A DNA stretch of 24,733 nucleotides from CAYXDO01 sp964463485 (GTDB lineage: Bacteria; Myxococcota; Kuafuiibacteriia; Kuafuiibacteriales; Kuafuiibacteriaceae), in NCBI GenBank assembly GCA_964463485.1, contig CAYXDO010000163.1:1-24733 (forward strand), read 5' to 3'. The translations under genes and the position numbers were made by a program. The stretch's first letter is position 1. Every line of letters begins with the position of its first letter. Shown here one piece after another: positions 19,235-24,733 of the stretch. Under the pieces are notes generated by a model that had not been told where the DNA came from, ran no database searches, and was given only the letters and a program-made list of their open reading frames with translations.

Positions 19235-19843
19235 GTGGATGGCCCTGTGGGTGGTGAATCGACGGACCAGGCTCTGGTGGCACGAGTGATTGCAGGAGAC
19301 CAAAAGGCGTTCTCGGCGCTCTACGAACGGCACCAGCCGCTCGTAGCCCAGCGCCTCCGCAGGATCTTGCGGTCCGACGTCGAAGACGTGCTGCAGGTGA
19401 CGTTTGTCGAGGCTTATCGGAGCCTTCGGCGCTACGACCCGGAGCGCCCCTTCGCTCCGTGGATCTCGGGGATCGCGATCCGTCAGGCCGCGAGTCACCT
19501 CCGCCGCGCCCGCCGTCGCTCGTGGCTCAAGCTCTCGTTCTCCGGGGACGACCTCCAGATCCCGGATCCGCGCCCGGCGCTCGACGATCAGGCGAACCAG
19601 CGGCAGCTGGCGGGGCTGTTGTTCGCCGCGATGGAGGGGCTCCCGACCAACAAGCGCATCGCCTTTTCCCTCCATGCGCTCGAGGGGTTGAGCTTGACGG
19701 AGGTCGGGGAGCTCATGGGCGCCTCGCCGCAGACCACCCGCGCCCGCGTGATGAGCGCTCGTGAGGCCGTGCTCAAGCGCTTGCGCAAAGCAGGCCGGAG
19801 CCACGATGTCGGGTTGCCGGGGCCTCCTGGAGAAAACGGGTGA
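19235..19843 (+). CDS. ECF-type sigma-70 family RNA polymerase sigma factor
   Basis: This 202-residue sigma factor directs RNA polymerase to a specific promoter set. Region 2 covers about residues 10-85: ALVARVIAGDQKAFSALYERHQPLV, then DVEDVLQVTFVEAYRSLRRYDPERPFAPWISGIAIRQA, followed by the basic run HLRRARRR. A short linker precedes region 4 (about 120-180), with AMEGLPTNKRIAFSLHALEGLSLTEVGELMGASPQTTRARVMSAREAVLKRL as the helix-turn-helix. The length and two-domain layout are typical. The GTG at 19235 is used here; GTG 19247 is an alternative. Its TGA overlaps the next gene's GTG by four bases (GTGA), indicating translational coupling to the FecR-like protein, its likely regulator. Confidence 0.93.
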   Translation: MDGPVGGESTDQALVARVIAGDQKAFSALYERHQPLVAQRLRRILRSDVEDVLQVTFVEAYRSLRRYDPERPFAPWISGIAIRQAASHLRRARRRSWLKLSFSGDDLQIPDPRPALDDQANQRQLAGLLFAAMEGLPTNKRIAFSLHALEGLSLTEVGELMGASPQTTRARVMSAREAVLKRLRKAGRSHDVGLPGPPGENG

Positions 19844-21519
19844 GCGCGCCGAACCGAAGCCCCGAGGAGCTCCTCAGCGCCTCGATCGAGGCCGCGCGGA
19901 GAGACACCGATGGGGGTCTCGAGCCCCTGCGCGCCCGCGCGGTGTTGCGCAAGGTCGAGGACGATCTTCGGCCTCGGAGCGACTCGAGGCTGCCTGGCCT
20001 GCGAGCCGCGCCGTGGCTCGCGGCGGTCGCGGCGATGGTCGCCGCCGTCGTCTTTTGGCCCACTCCAGCTCCGGAGGCTCCGGAAGCGCCGACCAGGGTC
20101 GTGTTCTCGATGGGCCGGCTCACGGCCGGCGAGCGACCGCTCGAAGACGCCACGTTCGTGCAGCCGACCACGGTGCTCGGGCTCGAGGAAGCTGCACGCC
20201 TAGACCTCGTGGTCACCGGCGCGCGGGTCGCGGTGCTGGGGCCTGCCCGGGTCGGACGCGCTCCCGGCCGCTTCCTGCTCCACGATGGGCGCGCCGCGTT
20301 TAGCGTGGACCCCCATCCGAAGGATCGTCCGTTCGTGATCCGCGCGCCGGACGGGGGCGAGGTGATCGTGCACGGGACCCGCTTCGAGGTGTTGGTGGCG
20401 CACGGCAAGATCGACGCGCTCGATGTGCTCGAGGGCGTCGTGGAGCTGAAGAGCGACCGGGCGCAGCGCCGCGTGGCCGCCGGTGGGACGTACCGAGCGG
20501 AGGGTGTGCCGACGGCCGCGCCCGAGGATCGCTTCGGCGCTCCATGGTGGACGGAGCGCGGGGCCAGCCTGGGGCACCTTTACGTGGCCTCCGAGCCCGC
20601 TGGCGCCGAGGTGTGGCTCGACGGGAACCGGATGGGTGAGGCTCCTCTGCTCGTGCGCTGGCCCGTGGGGCCGCACGCGCTCGAGCTGCGGCTCGCGGGA
20701 CGCTCGACCTGGACGGGCTCCGCGACCGTCATGGCCGACCGCGTGGCGCGGGTCTCGATCGGGCTGGAGGCCAAGCCCGAGCCCGAGGTCGCGCCGGATC
20801 GTGGGCTCACGCCGGCGCGGGTTCGGGATCCGTGGGCCATCGCGGCTGCGCACCTGGAGGCGCGACGCTGCGCCGCGCTCGACCGCCTGGTGCCGGAGCT
20901 CGTGCGTCAGAGCGCGACTCGCGCGGACAAGGCGCGCGCCGAGATCCTCGCTGCGGAGTGCCGCCTGCGCCGAGGCGACCGCCGCCGAGCGCTGTCGCTC
21001 TTCACCGACGTGGCGGCGCGCTACGAGGGCGAAAAGAGCGGCGAGGCGGCCGCGTTCGAGCGCGCCAAGCTCGAGGCGGACCTCGCCATGGAAGGGCCGG
21101 CGCTCTCGAGTATGGAGGCCTATCTCGCGCGTTACCCGAACGGGCGTTTCGCCGAGGCGGCCATGATCCGGCGGTGTGAGCTCCTGCTCGGCCTGGAGCG
21201 GCAGGTCGAGGCGAGGCGCTGCCTGCTCGACTACCAAGGCCGCTTTCCCGGCGCGCTGCGAGAGAACCAGGCGACCTTCCTCTTGGCCACGATCGATCGC
21301 CTCGAAGGCAAGTGGGCGGCCGCCGCGGCGAGCTATCGAATCTTCCTCGCCCGCGCGGCGACGTCCGACCAGGCCGAGGACGCGCGCTACCAATTGGTCC
21401 GGTGCCTCCGCTGGGGTCGGCTCGCCGGGGTGCCCGAGGCGATCTCTGCCTACCTCGAGCTCCATCCCGAGGGGCGACACGCCAAGGAGGTTCGCACGTG
21501 GCAAGCCGAACGCAAGTAG
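19840..21519 (+). CDS. FecR-PEGA-TPR membrane protein, putative anti-sigma regulator
   Basis: This 559-residue protein has a single transmembrane helix (about 50-72, AAPWLAAVAAMVAAVVFW). The N-terminal 49 residues would be cytoplasmic and could bind the sigma factor. A FecR-type domain (about 85-225) is recognisable from FLLHDGRAAFSVDPHPKDRPFVIRAPDGGEVIVHGTRFEV and DVLEGVVELKS. A PEGA domain follows at about 245-310 (LYVASEPAGAEVWLDGNRMGEAPL), and TPR-like helices run to the end (330-555, including SMEAYLARYPNGRFAEAAMIRRCELLLGL). FecR proteins receive an envelope signal and act on the cognate sigma factor. The start GTG 19840 overlaps the sigma stop by 4 bp, with GGAG seven bases upstream. 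The FecR-PEGA-TPR fusion is typical of myxobacteria, and no TonB receptor gene is adjacent. Confidence 0.88.
   Translation: MSAPNRSPEELLSASIEAARRDTDGGLEPLRARAVLRKVEDDLRPRSDSRLPGLRAAPWLAAVAAMVAAVVFWPTPAPEAPEAPTRVVFSMGRLTAGERPLEDATFVQPTTVLGLEEAARLDLVVTGARVAVLGPARVGRAPGRFLLHDGRAAFSVDPHPKDRPFVIRAPDGGEVIVHGTRFEVLVAHGKIDALDVLEGVVELKSDRAQRRVAAGGTYRAEGVPTAAPEDRFGAPWWTERGASLGHLYVASEPAGAEVWLDGNRMGEAPLLVRWPVGPHALELRLAGRSTWTGSATVMADRVARVSIGLEAKPEPEVAPDRGLTPARVRDPWAIAAAHLEARRCAALDRLVPELVRQSATRADKARAEILAAECRLRRGDRRRALSLFTDVAARYEGEKSGEAAAFERAKLEADLAMEGPALSSMEAYLARYPNGRFAEAAMIRRCELLLGLERQVEARRCLLDYQGRFPGALRENQATFLLATIDRLEGKWAAAAASYRIFLARAATSDQAEDARYQLVRCLRWGRLAGVPEAISAYLELHPEGRHAKEVRTWQAERK
21484..21490 (+). 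promoter_or_regulatory. Shine-Dalgarno AAGGAGG deciding the lipoprotein start
   Basis: AAGGAGG precedes GTG 21498 by seven bases, inside the last codons of the FecR gene. It identifies that GTG as the start of the lipoprotein gene, rather than the longer open frame upstream. Confidence 0.85.
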
Positions 21520-22508
21520 CCCTCGCAACAACACTCCTCTTGGGCTGCGAGGGTGTCTTTGGGCCTGCGAATCACGAGCTCTCCGAGTGCTGGCCTGGCT
21601 GCGCGGACGCGTCGGTCGATCCGAAGGACGCGGAACCCAGCGCGCCAGACGCGGGCGACGGCGGAGCTCATGCCGACGCGGCGGAGCTCGCGCTCGAGCC
21701 GCTCGAGGCCGCAGCGATCACGCCGCACTCGATCACCTGGCGCTGGGATCCCGGCGCCTTCTCGGGCTTGCGCGTCGAAGGCTACCGCGTCCGGTATGGC
21801 GCGCTGGACGAGGTCCAAAGGGGCGGCGGGATCTCGTGGACCTCCGAGGACGATCCCAACCTCGGCTACGGGACGTCGCCGTTCGGGCCGGGGGTCGTGG
21901 ACCGCACGACGGTCACCGGGCTGCTTCCCGGCCACGCGTATGTCGCGCGCCTGGACGGGCTGGCGTCCGGCCGCGACCCCGTGGCGGTCGCGGAAGGTGA
22001 CGGCGAGACGATCCCCGTGGGGCTCGACGAGCTGGTGATCTTTCGCGAGGAGCTGCCGGCGGGTGCGGCGCTCGATGTGTTCCACAGCCCCGAGCTGTCC
22101 GACCGAGCTCACACCGGGGTTCGGAGTCTGTGGCTCGAGGGCCACGGAGAGAGCGCCCCGCGCGTCTTCGAGCTCGAGCTGCCGATCCGCGAGATCCCCG
22201 AGGCGCGGTGGGCGCGCGCCTACCTCGAGCTCGCGATCGGCGCGCAAGTCGAGGCCCGTCCTGTAGCCCTCCCGTTCGTGCACCTCATGCTCGAGGGGCA
22301 CCTTGGCCGTTGGTCGCACCGCTACGTCGTCGCGCCCGCGGTCGAATGGCAGCTCGTGGAAGTGCCGCTCGTGGCCTTTGCCCGCGATGGCGACCTCGTC
22401 GCGCTCTCCCCCGCTTCCTTCGGTGAAGTCTTGCGAGGTTTTGGGCTGGCGGCAAACTGGCCGGTGGGCGCTCGCGTGTACGTCGACGACGTCGTCCTGC
22501 GGTTCTGA
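21498..22508 (+). CDS. Fibronectin-III-like lipoprotein, last gene of the sigma-factor operon
   Basis: This 336-residue predicted lipoprotein starts at GTG 21498, fixed by a perfect Shine-Dalgarno. The signal ATTLLLGC gives a lipidated Cys17. An Asp/Ala-rich spacer (about 25-65) precedes a fibronectin type III-like domain (about 68-170: AAAITPHSITWRWDPGAFSGLRVEGYRVRYG ... GLLPGHAYVARLDGL). The C-terminal half (about 175-336) is beta-strand-rich, with no motif I recognise. It overlaps the end of the FecR gene by 22 bp and is therefore co-translated with it. The placement suggests an envelope partner or target of the sigma/FecR system. The product is probably on the outer membrane. Confidence 0.82.
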   Translation: MASRTQVALATTLLLGCEGVFGPANHELSECWPGCADASVDPKDAEPSAPDAGDGGAHADAAELALEPLEAAAITPHSITWRWDPGAFSGLRVEGYRVRYGALDEVQRGGGISWTSEDDPNLGYGTSPFGPGVVDRTTVTGLLPGHAYVARLDGLASGRDPVAVAEGDGETIPVGLDELVIFREELPAGAALDVFHSPELSDRAHTGVRSLWLEGHGESAPRVFELELPIREIPEARWARAYLELAIGAQVEARPVALPFVHLMLEGHLGRWSHRYVVAPAVEWQLVEVPLVAFARDGDLVALSPASFGEVLRGFGLAANWPVGARVYVDDVVLRF

Positions 22509-22546
22509 GCAAGCCGTACCGCTCGGATCGCTCGGCCCCCCCGGGA

Positions 22547-22567
22547 GCGCAGGCATCTTGCCTGCGC
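22547..22567. repeat. Perfect palindrome GCGCAGGC-atctt-GCCTGCGC
   Basis: Eight-base perfect arms with a five-base loop lie 39 bp after the stop of the sigma-factor operon. The AGGCATCTTGCCT core resembles a palindrome I recall as dispersed in many high-GC genomes. It may also act as a transcript end, although no T-run follows. Confidence 0.7.
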
Positions 22568-22780
22568 GTAAGTTTCGCGGACTCACTTGCAGCGTATGAA
22601 TGTGCCCGCGACTCGAGGGAGCAGCCATAGACGACTCATCGCTCGGCTCCGAGGTCTGGACCGGCGCCCGAAGCGTGACGGTCTCCGTCCAAATCGCTGC
22701 CTGAGTCGCTCACCACGACTCCAAGATCGATCGCATAGGCCGCTCCAGGTCTCAGGTGAAAATCTTCGGCCGCAGCGTCG
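22568..22780. other. Spacer with no recognised gene
   Basis: Six-frame reading shows only short, compositionally non-coding frames. A 24-codon stretch ending at a TGA near 22705 (VWTGARSVTVSVQIAA) looks faintly protein-like and could be more debris from the remnant that follows, but I cannot support a feature. Confidence 0.4.
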
Positions 22781-22804
22781 GAACGCTTGAACGCTTGAAC
22801 GCTT
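22781..22804. repeat. 8-bp tandem repeat GAACGCTT x3
   Basis: Three identical head-to-tail units end four bases before the first codon of the toxin-like remnant. It marks the 5' edge of recognisable coding sequence and could be a deletion or slippage junction. Confidence 0.8.
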
Positions 22805-22807
22805 GCC

Positions 22808-23339
22808 ATGCTCTTGACGTCCCTTCCGGCTGGTGCGAACCTGCCCGCCGGGTCGGGACTCGTGAACAGCAGCCAACGCCCCGATCGAGCTGAGGATCGC
22901 CGGACGACTGCTGCCCGGCGCGAAGAGTTACTTCGGGGCGGCCACCGGGGTGAGTCTGACGGCCAAAGACTTTCGTCTCGAAATCCACGGCCAGAACGGC
23001 CGCAGCGGCCAGAACGGCGGAGGCGACCTGAACGCGAACCCAGAGGCCGCCACGTTCGGCGAGCGCGCCACCGTGCGGGCTCTGGTGCTCGTATCCGATG
23101 GAACCCTCCGGGCGCGCCAGCACGCCACGCTACTAGGCGCCTTCTTCGGTCGCGACGTGGAGCTCGGTCAGGACGCCACCGCGACCTTCGAGGACGGGTT
23201 TCGAGATCCCAACTCGGCGCCGCTCGCCCACGCTGGCGGCCCGTACTCAGCCGATGAAGGCGGCACTACGAATGTTCTTACGATTGTGACCGACAAGGCT
23301 GGAAACCTGGAGTCCGCGTTCCCGGGACTAGTTCCGTGA
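22808..23339 (+). pseudogene. Remnant of a secreted PKD-type protein ending in a polymorphic-toxin-like tip
   Basis: The 22808 frame reads LTSLPAGANLPAGSGLVNSS and loses sense after about 22873. Skipping the single base C at 22874 restores a continuous frame, NAPIELRIAGRLLPGAKSY..., to TGA 23339. That frame includes RALVLVSDGTLRARQHATLL and GRDVELGQDATATFEDGF, surface-protein-like segments. A PKD-domain opening (APLAHAGGPYSADEGG, near 23219-23265) follows and then jumps directly into VTDKAGNLESAFPG just before the stop. The last segment looks like the C-terminal strand of BECR/EndoU-type nuclease toxins. Most of the PKD domain and of any toxin domain are missing. The 5' end, with signal peptide, is also missing. 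I read it as a frameshifted, internally deleted pseudogene. An annotator might instead call a 129-residue ORF at 22950-23339. Confidence 0.55.
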
Positions 23340-23749
23340 GTCGCAGGTTCAGAGTCGACGCGGCTCGACTGAGTCTGCAAACGCTCAATGATAGTTTTCG
23401 AACCCGTGCAATACTCTCTGGCCGGAGCCTGGATCAGGTCGACAGGTTCTATGAACAGCTGGAAAGTCAGGGCTGCGGGCCGACCGAGGCGATATTGCTC
23501 AAGCTTGTCCCCGATGACGTGGATGCATATGTGGGACTCGCGATCAATCGAGGCGGTCGCGTGCTCGAATTCGACATCTCGCTCGCGGGGCCCGAATTCT
23601 CCACATGGAGCGATCTCACAGAGACGTTCAACCACGAAATTCCCTTCCTCAAAAAACACAAGCCCTGGGACCTGCGAGTTATCGGGCTTCAGCTCCTAAA
23701 GGACTCAATGGACCCAACGGAGGAGGAAGAGGAAGCGCAAGAGCAGTGA
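23336..23749 (+). CDS. 137-residue protein of unknown function, candidate orphan immunity protein
   Basis: This is a soluble, acidic-tailed protein of unknown family. It reads cleanly: LQTLNDSFRTRAILSGRSLDQVDRFYEQLES, a central EAILLKLVPDDVDAYVGLAIN, and RVLEFDISLAGPEFSTWSDL, then an EEEEEAQEQ tail. There is no signal peptide or transmembrane helix, so it is cytoplasmic. Its GTG overlaps the stop of the toxin-like remnant by four bases (GTGA), the arrangement expected for an immunity gene coupled to its toxin. The immunity role is inference from this overlap and from the toxin-like end upstream; no known immunity family was recognised. The base composition is less GC-rich than the left part of the window, consistent with acquisition by transfer. 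Confidence 0.68.
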   Translation: MSRRFRVDAARLSLQTLNDSFRTRAILSGRSLDQVDRFYEQLESQGCGPTEAILLKLVPDDVDAYVGLAINRGGRVLEFDISLAGPEFSTWSDLTETFNHEIPFLKKHKPWDLRVIGLQLLKDSMDPTEEEEEAQEQ

Positions 23750-24042
23750 CAGGCAAATTCGTACCTGTTTAGCCCATGTCTGATCGGTTAGTGCTCTCGA
23801 ATACTGATCGCGTTGGCCTGCAACCGAAGTTGGTTGCCCCGGAGCGACCCCGCGACTCGCGACAGGGCTCGTTGGGTTCTTCGCGGCCGAAATTAGCTAT
23901 AGCTAGGCCCCACTTCGGGTGTCGCCAGCCACTGCTCTCGAGATGCGCTTTTAGGATGCGGGATCCGGCGCTGTCGAGAAATATGCGTTGGAGTGTTGGA
24001 GTGTCGAGGTGTCGAGAATCGGGTTGGTCAGGTCGCCTATAC
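23750..24042. other. Spacer with no supported gene
   Basis: This is A/T-richer than the left half of the window. A plus-strand frame with an ATG at 23776 stays open from here to the end of the window, but the translation of this stretch is Arg/Ser-rich and not protein-like, and there is no Shine-Dalgarno. I see no transposase or tRNA. Confidence 0.4.
23987..24018. repeat. Degenerate 8-bp tandem repeat (4 units)
   Basis: GTTGGAGT occurs twice, followed by GTCGAGGT and GTCGAGAA. The period matches the GAACGCTT array at 22781 but the sequence differs. It sits just before recognisable coding sequence resumes at about 24043. Confidence 0.7.
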
Positions 24043-24360
24043 TTTATTAGTCACCGAGTCCGGGACGCGAGCTTCGCCTTCTTGGGCCGCCCTGGAGAGA
24101 TCTTCCAAATTCGCACGGAGGATCCTGGGGACCCAGATTTCTGTCGCGCAAGTTGGATTCTTCACCGCGGTGTTGGGCCGAATCTTGGGCACTTCGACCC
24201 CCAAGGAGTGCGAGTCGCGGCGCTCGAAGGCGCACCGATCTCGAGTCCGGTGCTGCCGATCGACACGAACCTCGACGGCCGGTCCGAAGTCGTCTTTCTC
24301 CCCTGTGACCTGAGCCGTGGTTGCGGTGGGGACGACCTGGAGTCGACCTACACGCATATT
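24043..24360 (+). pseudogene. Remnant of a VCBS/FG-GAP-type surface or toxin-carrier protein
   Basis: In frame 24043 the translation is protein-like for about 106 codons: DASFAFLGRPGEIFQIRTED, WILHRGVGPNLGHFDPQG, then VRVAALEGAPISSPVLPI, DTNLDGRSEVVFLPCD. The DTNLDGRSE motif is a D-x-N-x-D-G calcium-loop signature. Such loops recur in VCBS and FG-GAP repeats of RHS/Tc-toxin-type proteins. The frame has no stop to the window end and stays open back to 23773, but sequence on both sides is low-complexity Arg/Ser/Pro and looks non-coding. I interpret it as a gene fragment. It may be partial because the window ends at 24733. Confidence 0.4.
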
Positions 24361-24733
24361 TCTCACCCCCCGTCGAGCAGAAGGCGATTTTTGCTCTCAA
24401 GGATCGGGTTTTGCGATCGTGGCGTCGTTGCGCTGAAGCGGACGATTCGAGCCTGTTCCTCAGTCAATGGCTCGCCGAGTTGCCACTCGCCTGCGTCCTC
24501 ACCCTGGCGAAGGCGGATCAATTTCACACCTCGCATGATGTGGATGCACACTGCCCACCCAAATTCAAGCCGTGCCCCCCTCTGTCCGAATTTCGGTGGG
24601 CGGTCGGAAGTGTTCAGTAGTGACTCACCTGGGCTTCGCGTAGCAGCGGGGGCCCGCTGTGACAGCCGAGCGACGAATTTACTCCCCGGTGCAGAATGTA
24701 GGGATCAGGGTCATGCCGCGAGTGCCTTCCGAA
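24361..24733. other. Right-hand end, no supported gene
   Basis: Frames are open on both strands: the plus-strand continuation of the remnant, and a minus-strand frame from about 24700 to 24363 containing GEPLTEEQARIVRFSATTPR. Neither has a convincing start or family match. It may be decayed coding sequence; the window stops before this can be judged. Confidence 0.35.

Noticed and set aside
21312..21497. Longer start for the fn3-like lipoprotein at 21312
   Set aside because: It would overlap the TPR region of the FecR gene by 208 bp; a perfect Shine-Dalgarno and a lipoprotein signal place the start at 21498.
20200..21534. A 444-codon minus-strand frame opposite the FecR-PEGA-TPR gene
   Set aside because: The FecR, PEGA and TPR motifs are on the plus strand; the antisense frame has no recognisable domain.
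24363..24705. Minus-strand open frame containing GEPLTEEQARIVRFSATTPR
   Set aside because: It looks partly protein-like but has no good start or ribosome site before 24551, no family match, and it opposes another open frame.

Overview
The window looks like chromosomal DNA of a high-GC Gram-negative bacterium, most likely a myxobacterium (Myxococcota, Polyangiales-like). This assignment is inference. It rests on the strong G/C bias, many GTG starts, several large lipoproteins, a choice-of-anchor/HYDIN-type lipoprotein with a glycine-rich tail, a sigma factor next to a FecR-PEGA-TPR protein, and a Uma2-family protein. I saw no rRNA, tRNA, CRISPR array or intact insertion sequence.

Layout. Positions 145-15826 are entirely minus-strand. 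Reading in the direction of transcription, the first unit is a penicillin-binding-protein-activator-like lipoprotein (15826-13745) followed 4 bp later by a SAM methyltransferase (13740-13099). Next come a 1202-residue choice-of-anchor/beta-helix lipoprotein (13030-9422), a 1017-residue protein with a transglutaminase-elicitor-like core and two C-terminal PPC domains (9180-6127), and a HEAT-repeat protein (5976-4891). The last group is the leucyl/aminoacyl-tRNA-protein transferase Bpt (4740-3916), then a tight run of a small exported or anchored protein, a sugar nucleotidyltransferase, a GmhB-like HAD phosphatase and a GT-C glycosyltransferase (3872-145). Those last four overlap or nearly touch and suggest a surface-glycan (possibly heptose-type) function.

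After a divergent spacer there is a plus-strand lipoprotein (16089-17234) and a convergent minus-strand Uma2-family gene carrying an in-frame 21-bp tandem repeat (18087-17335). A compact plus-strand operon follows (18227-22508): exported barrel-like protein, ECF-type sigma factor, FecR-PEGA-TPR membrane protein, and fibronectin-III-like lipoprotein. It reads as a cell-envelope signalling unit in which the FecR-type protein would control the sigma factor.

The right end (22509-24733) differs: less GC-rich, gene-poor and apparently decaying. It holds a frameshifted remnant of a large secreted protein. The last residues of that remnant resemble the tip of a polymorphic-toxin domain, and they overlap by four bases an intact 137-residue gene, a good candidate for an orphan immunity gene. 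Further right is a second remnant with a calcium-loop, VCBS/FG-GAP-like motif. I suggest a degraded polymorphic-toxin/immunity locus; this is the most interesting part of the window.

The spacers carry several kinds of short palindromic, probably dispersed, elements. One is an AACCACAGAG...CTCTGTGGTT hairpin family with two full copies and one half copy. The others are three unrelated palindromes at gene boundaries.
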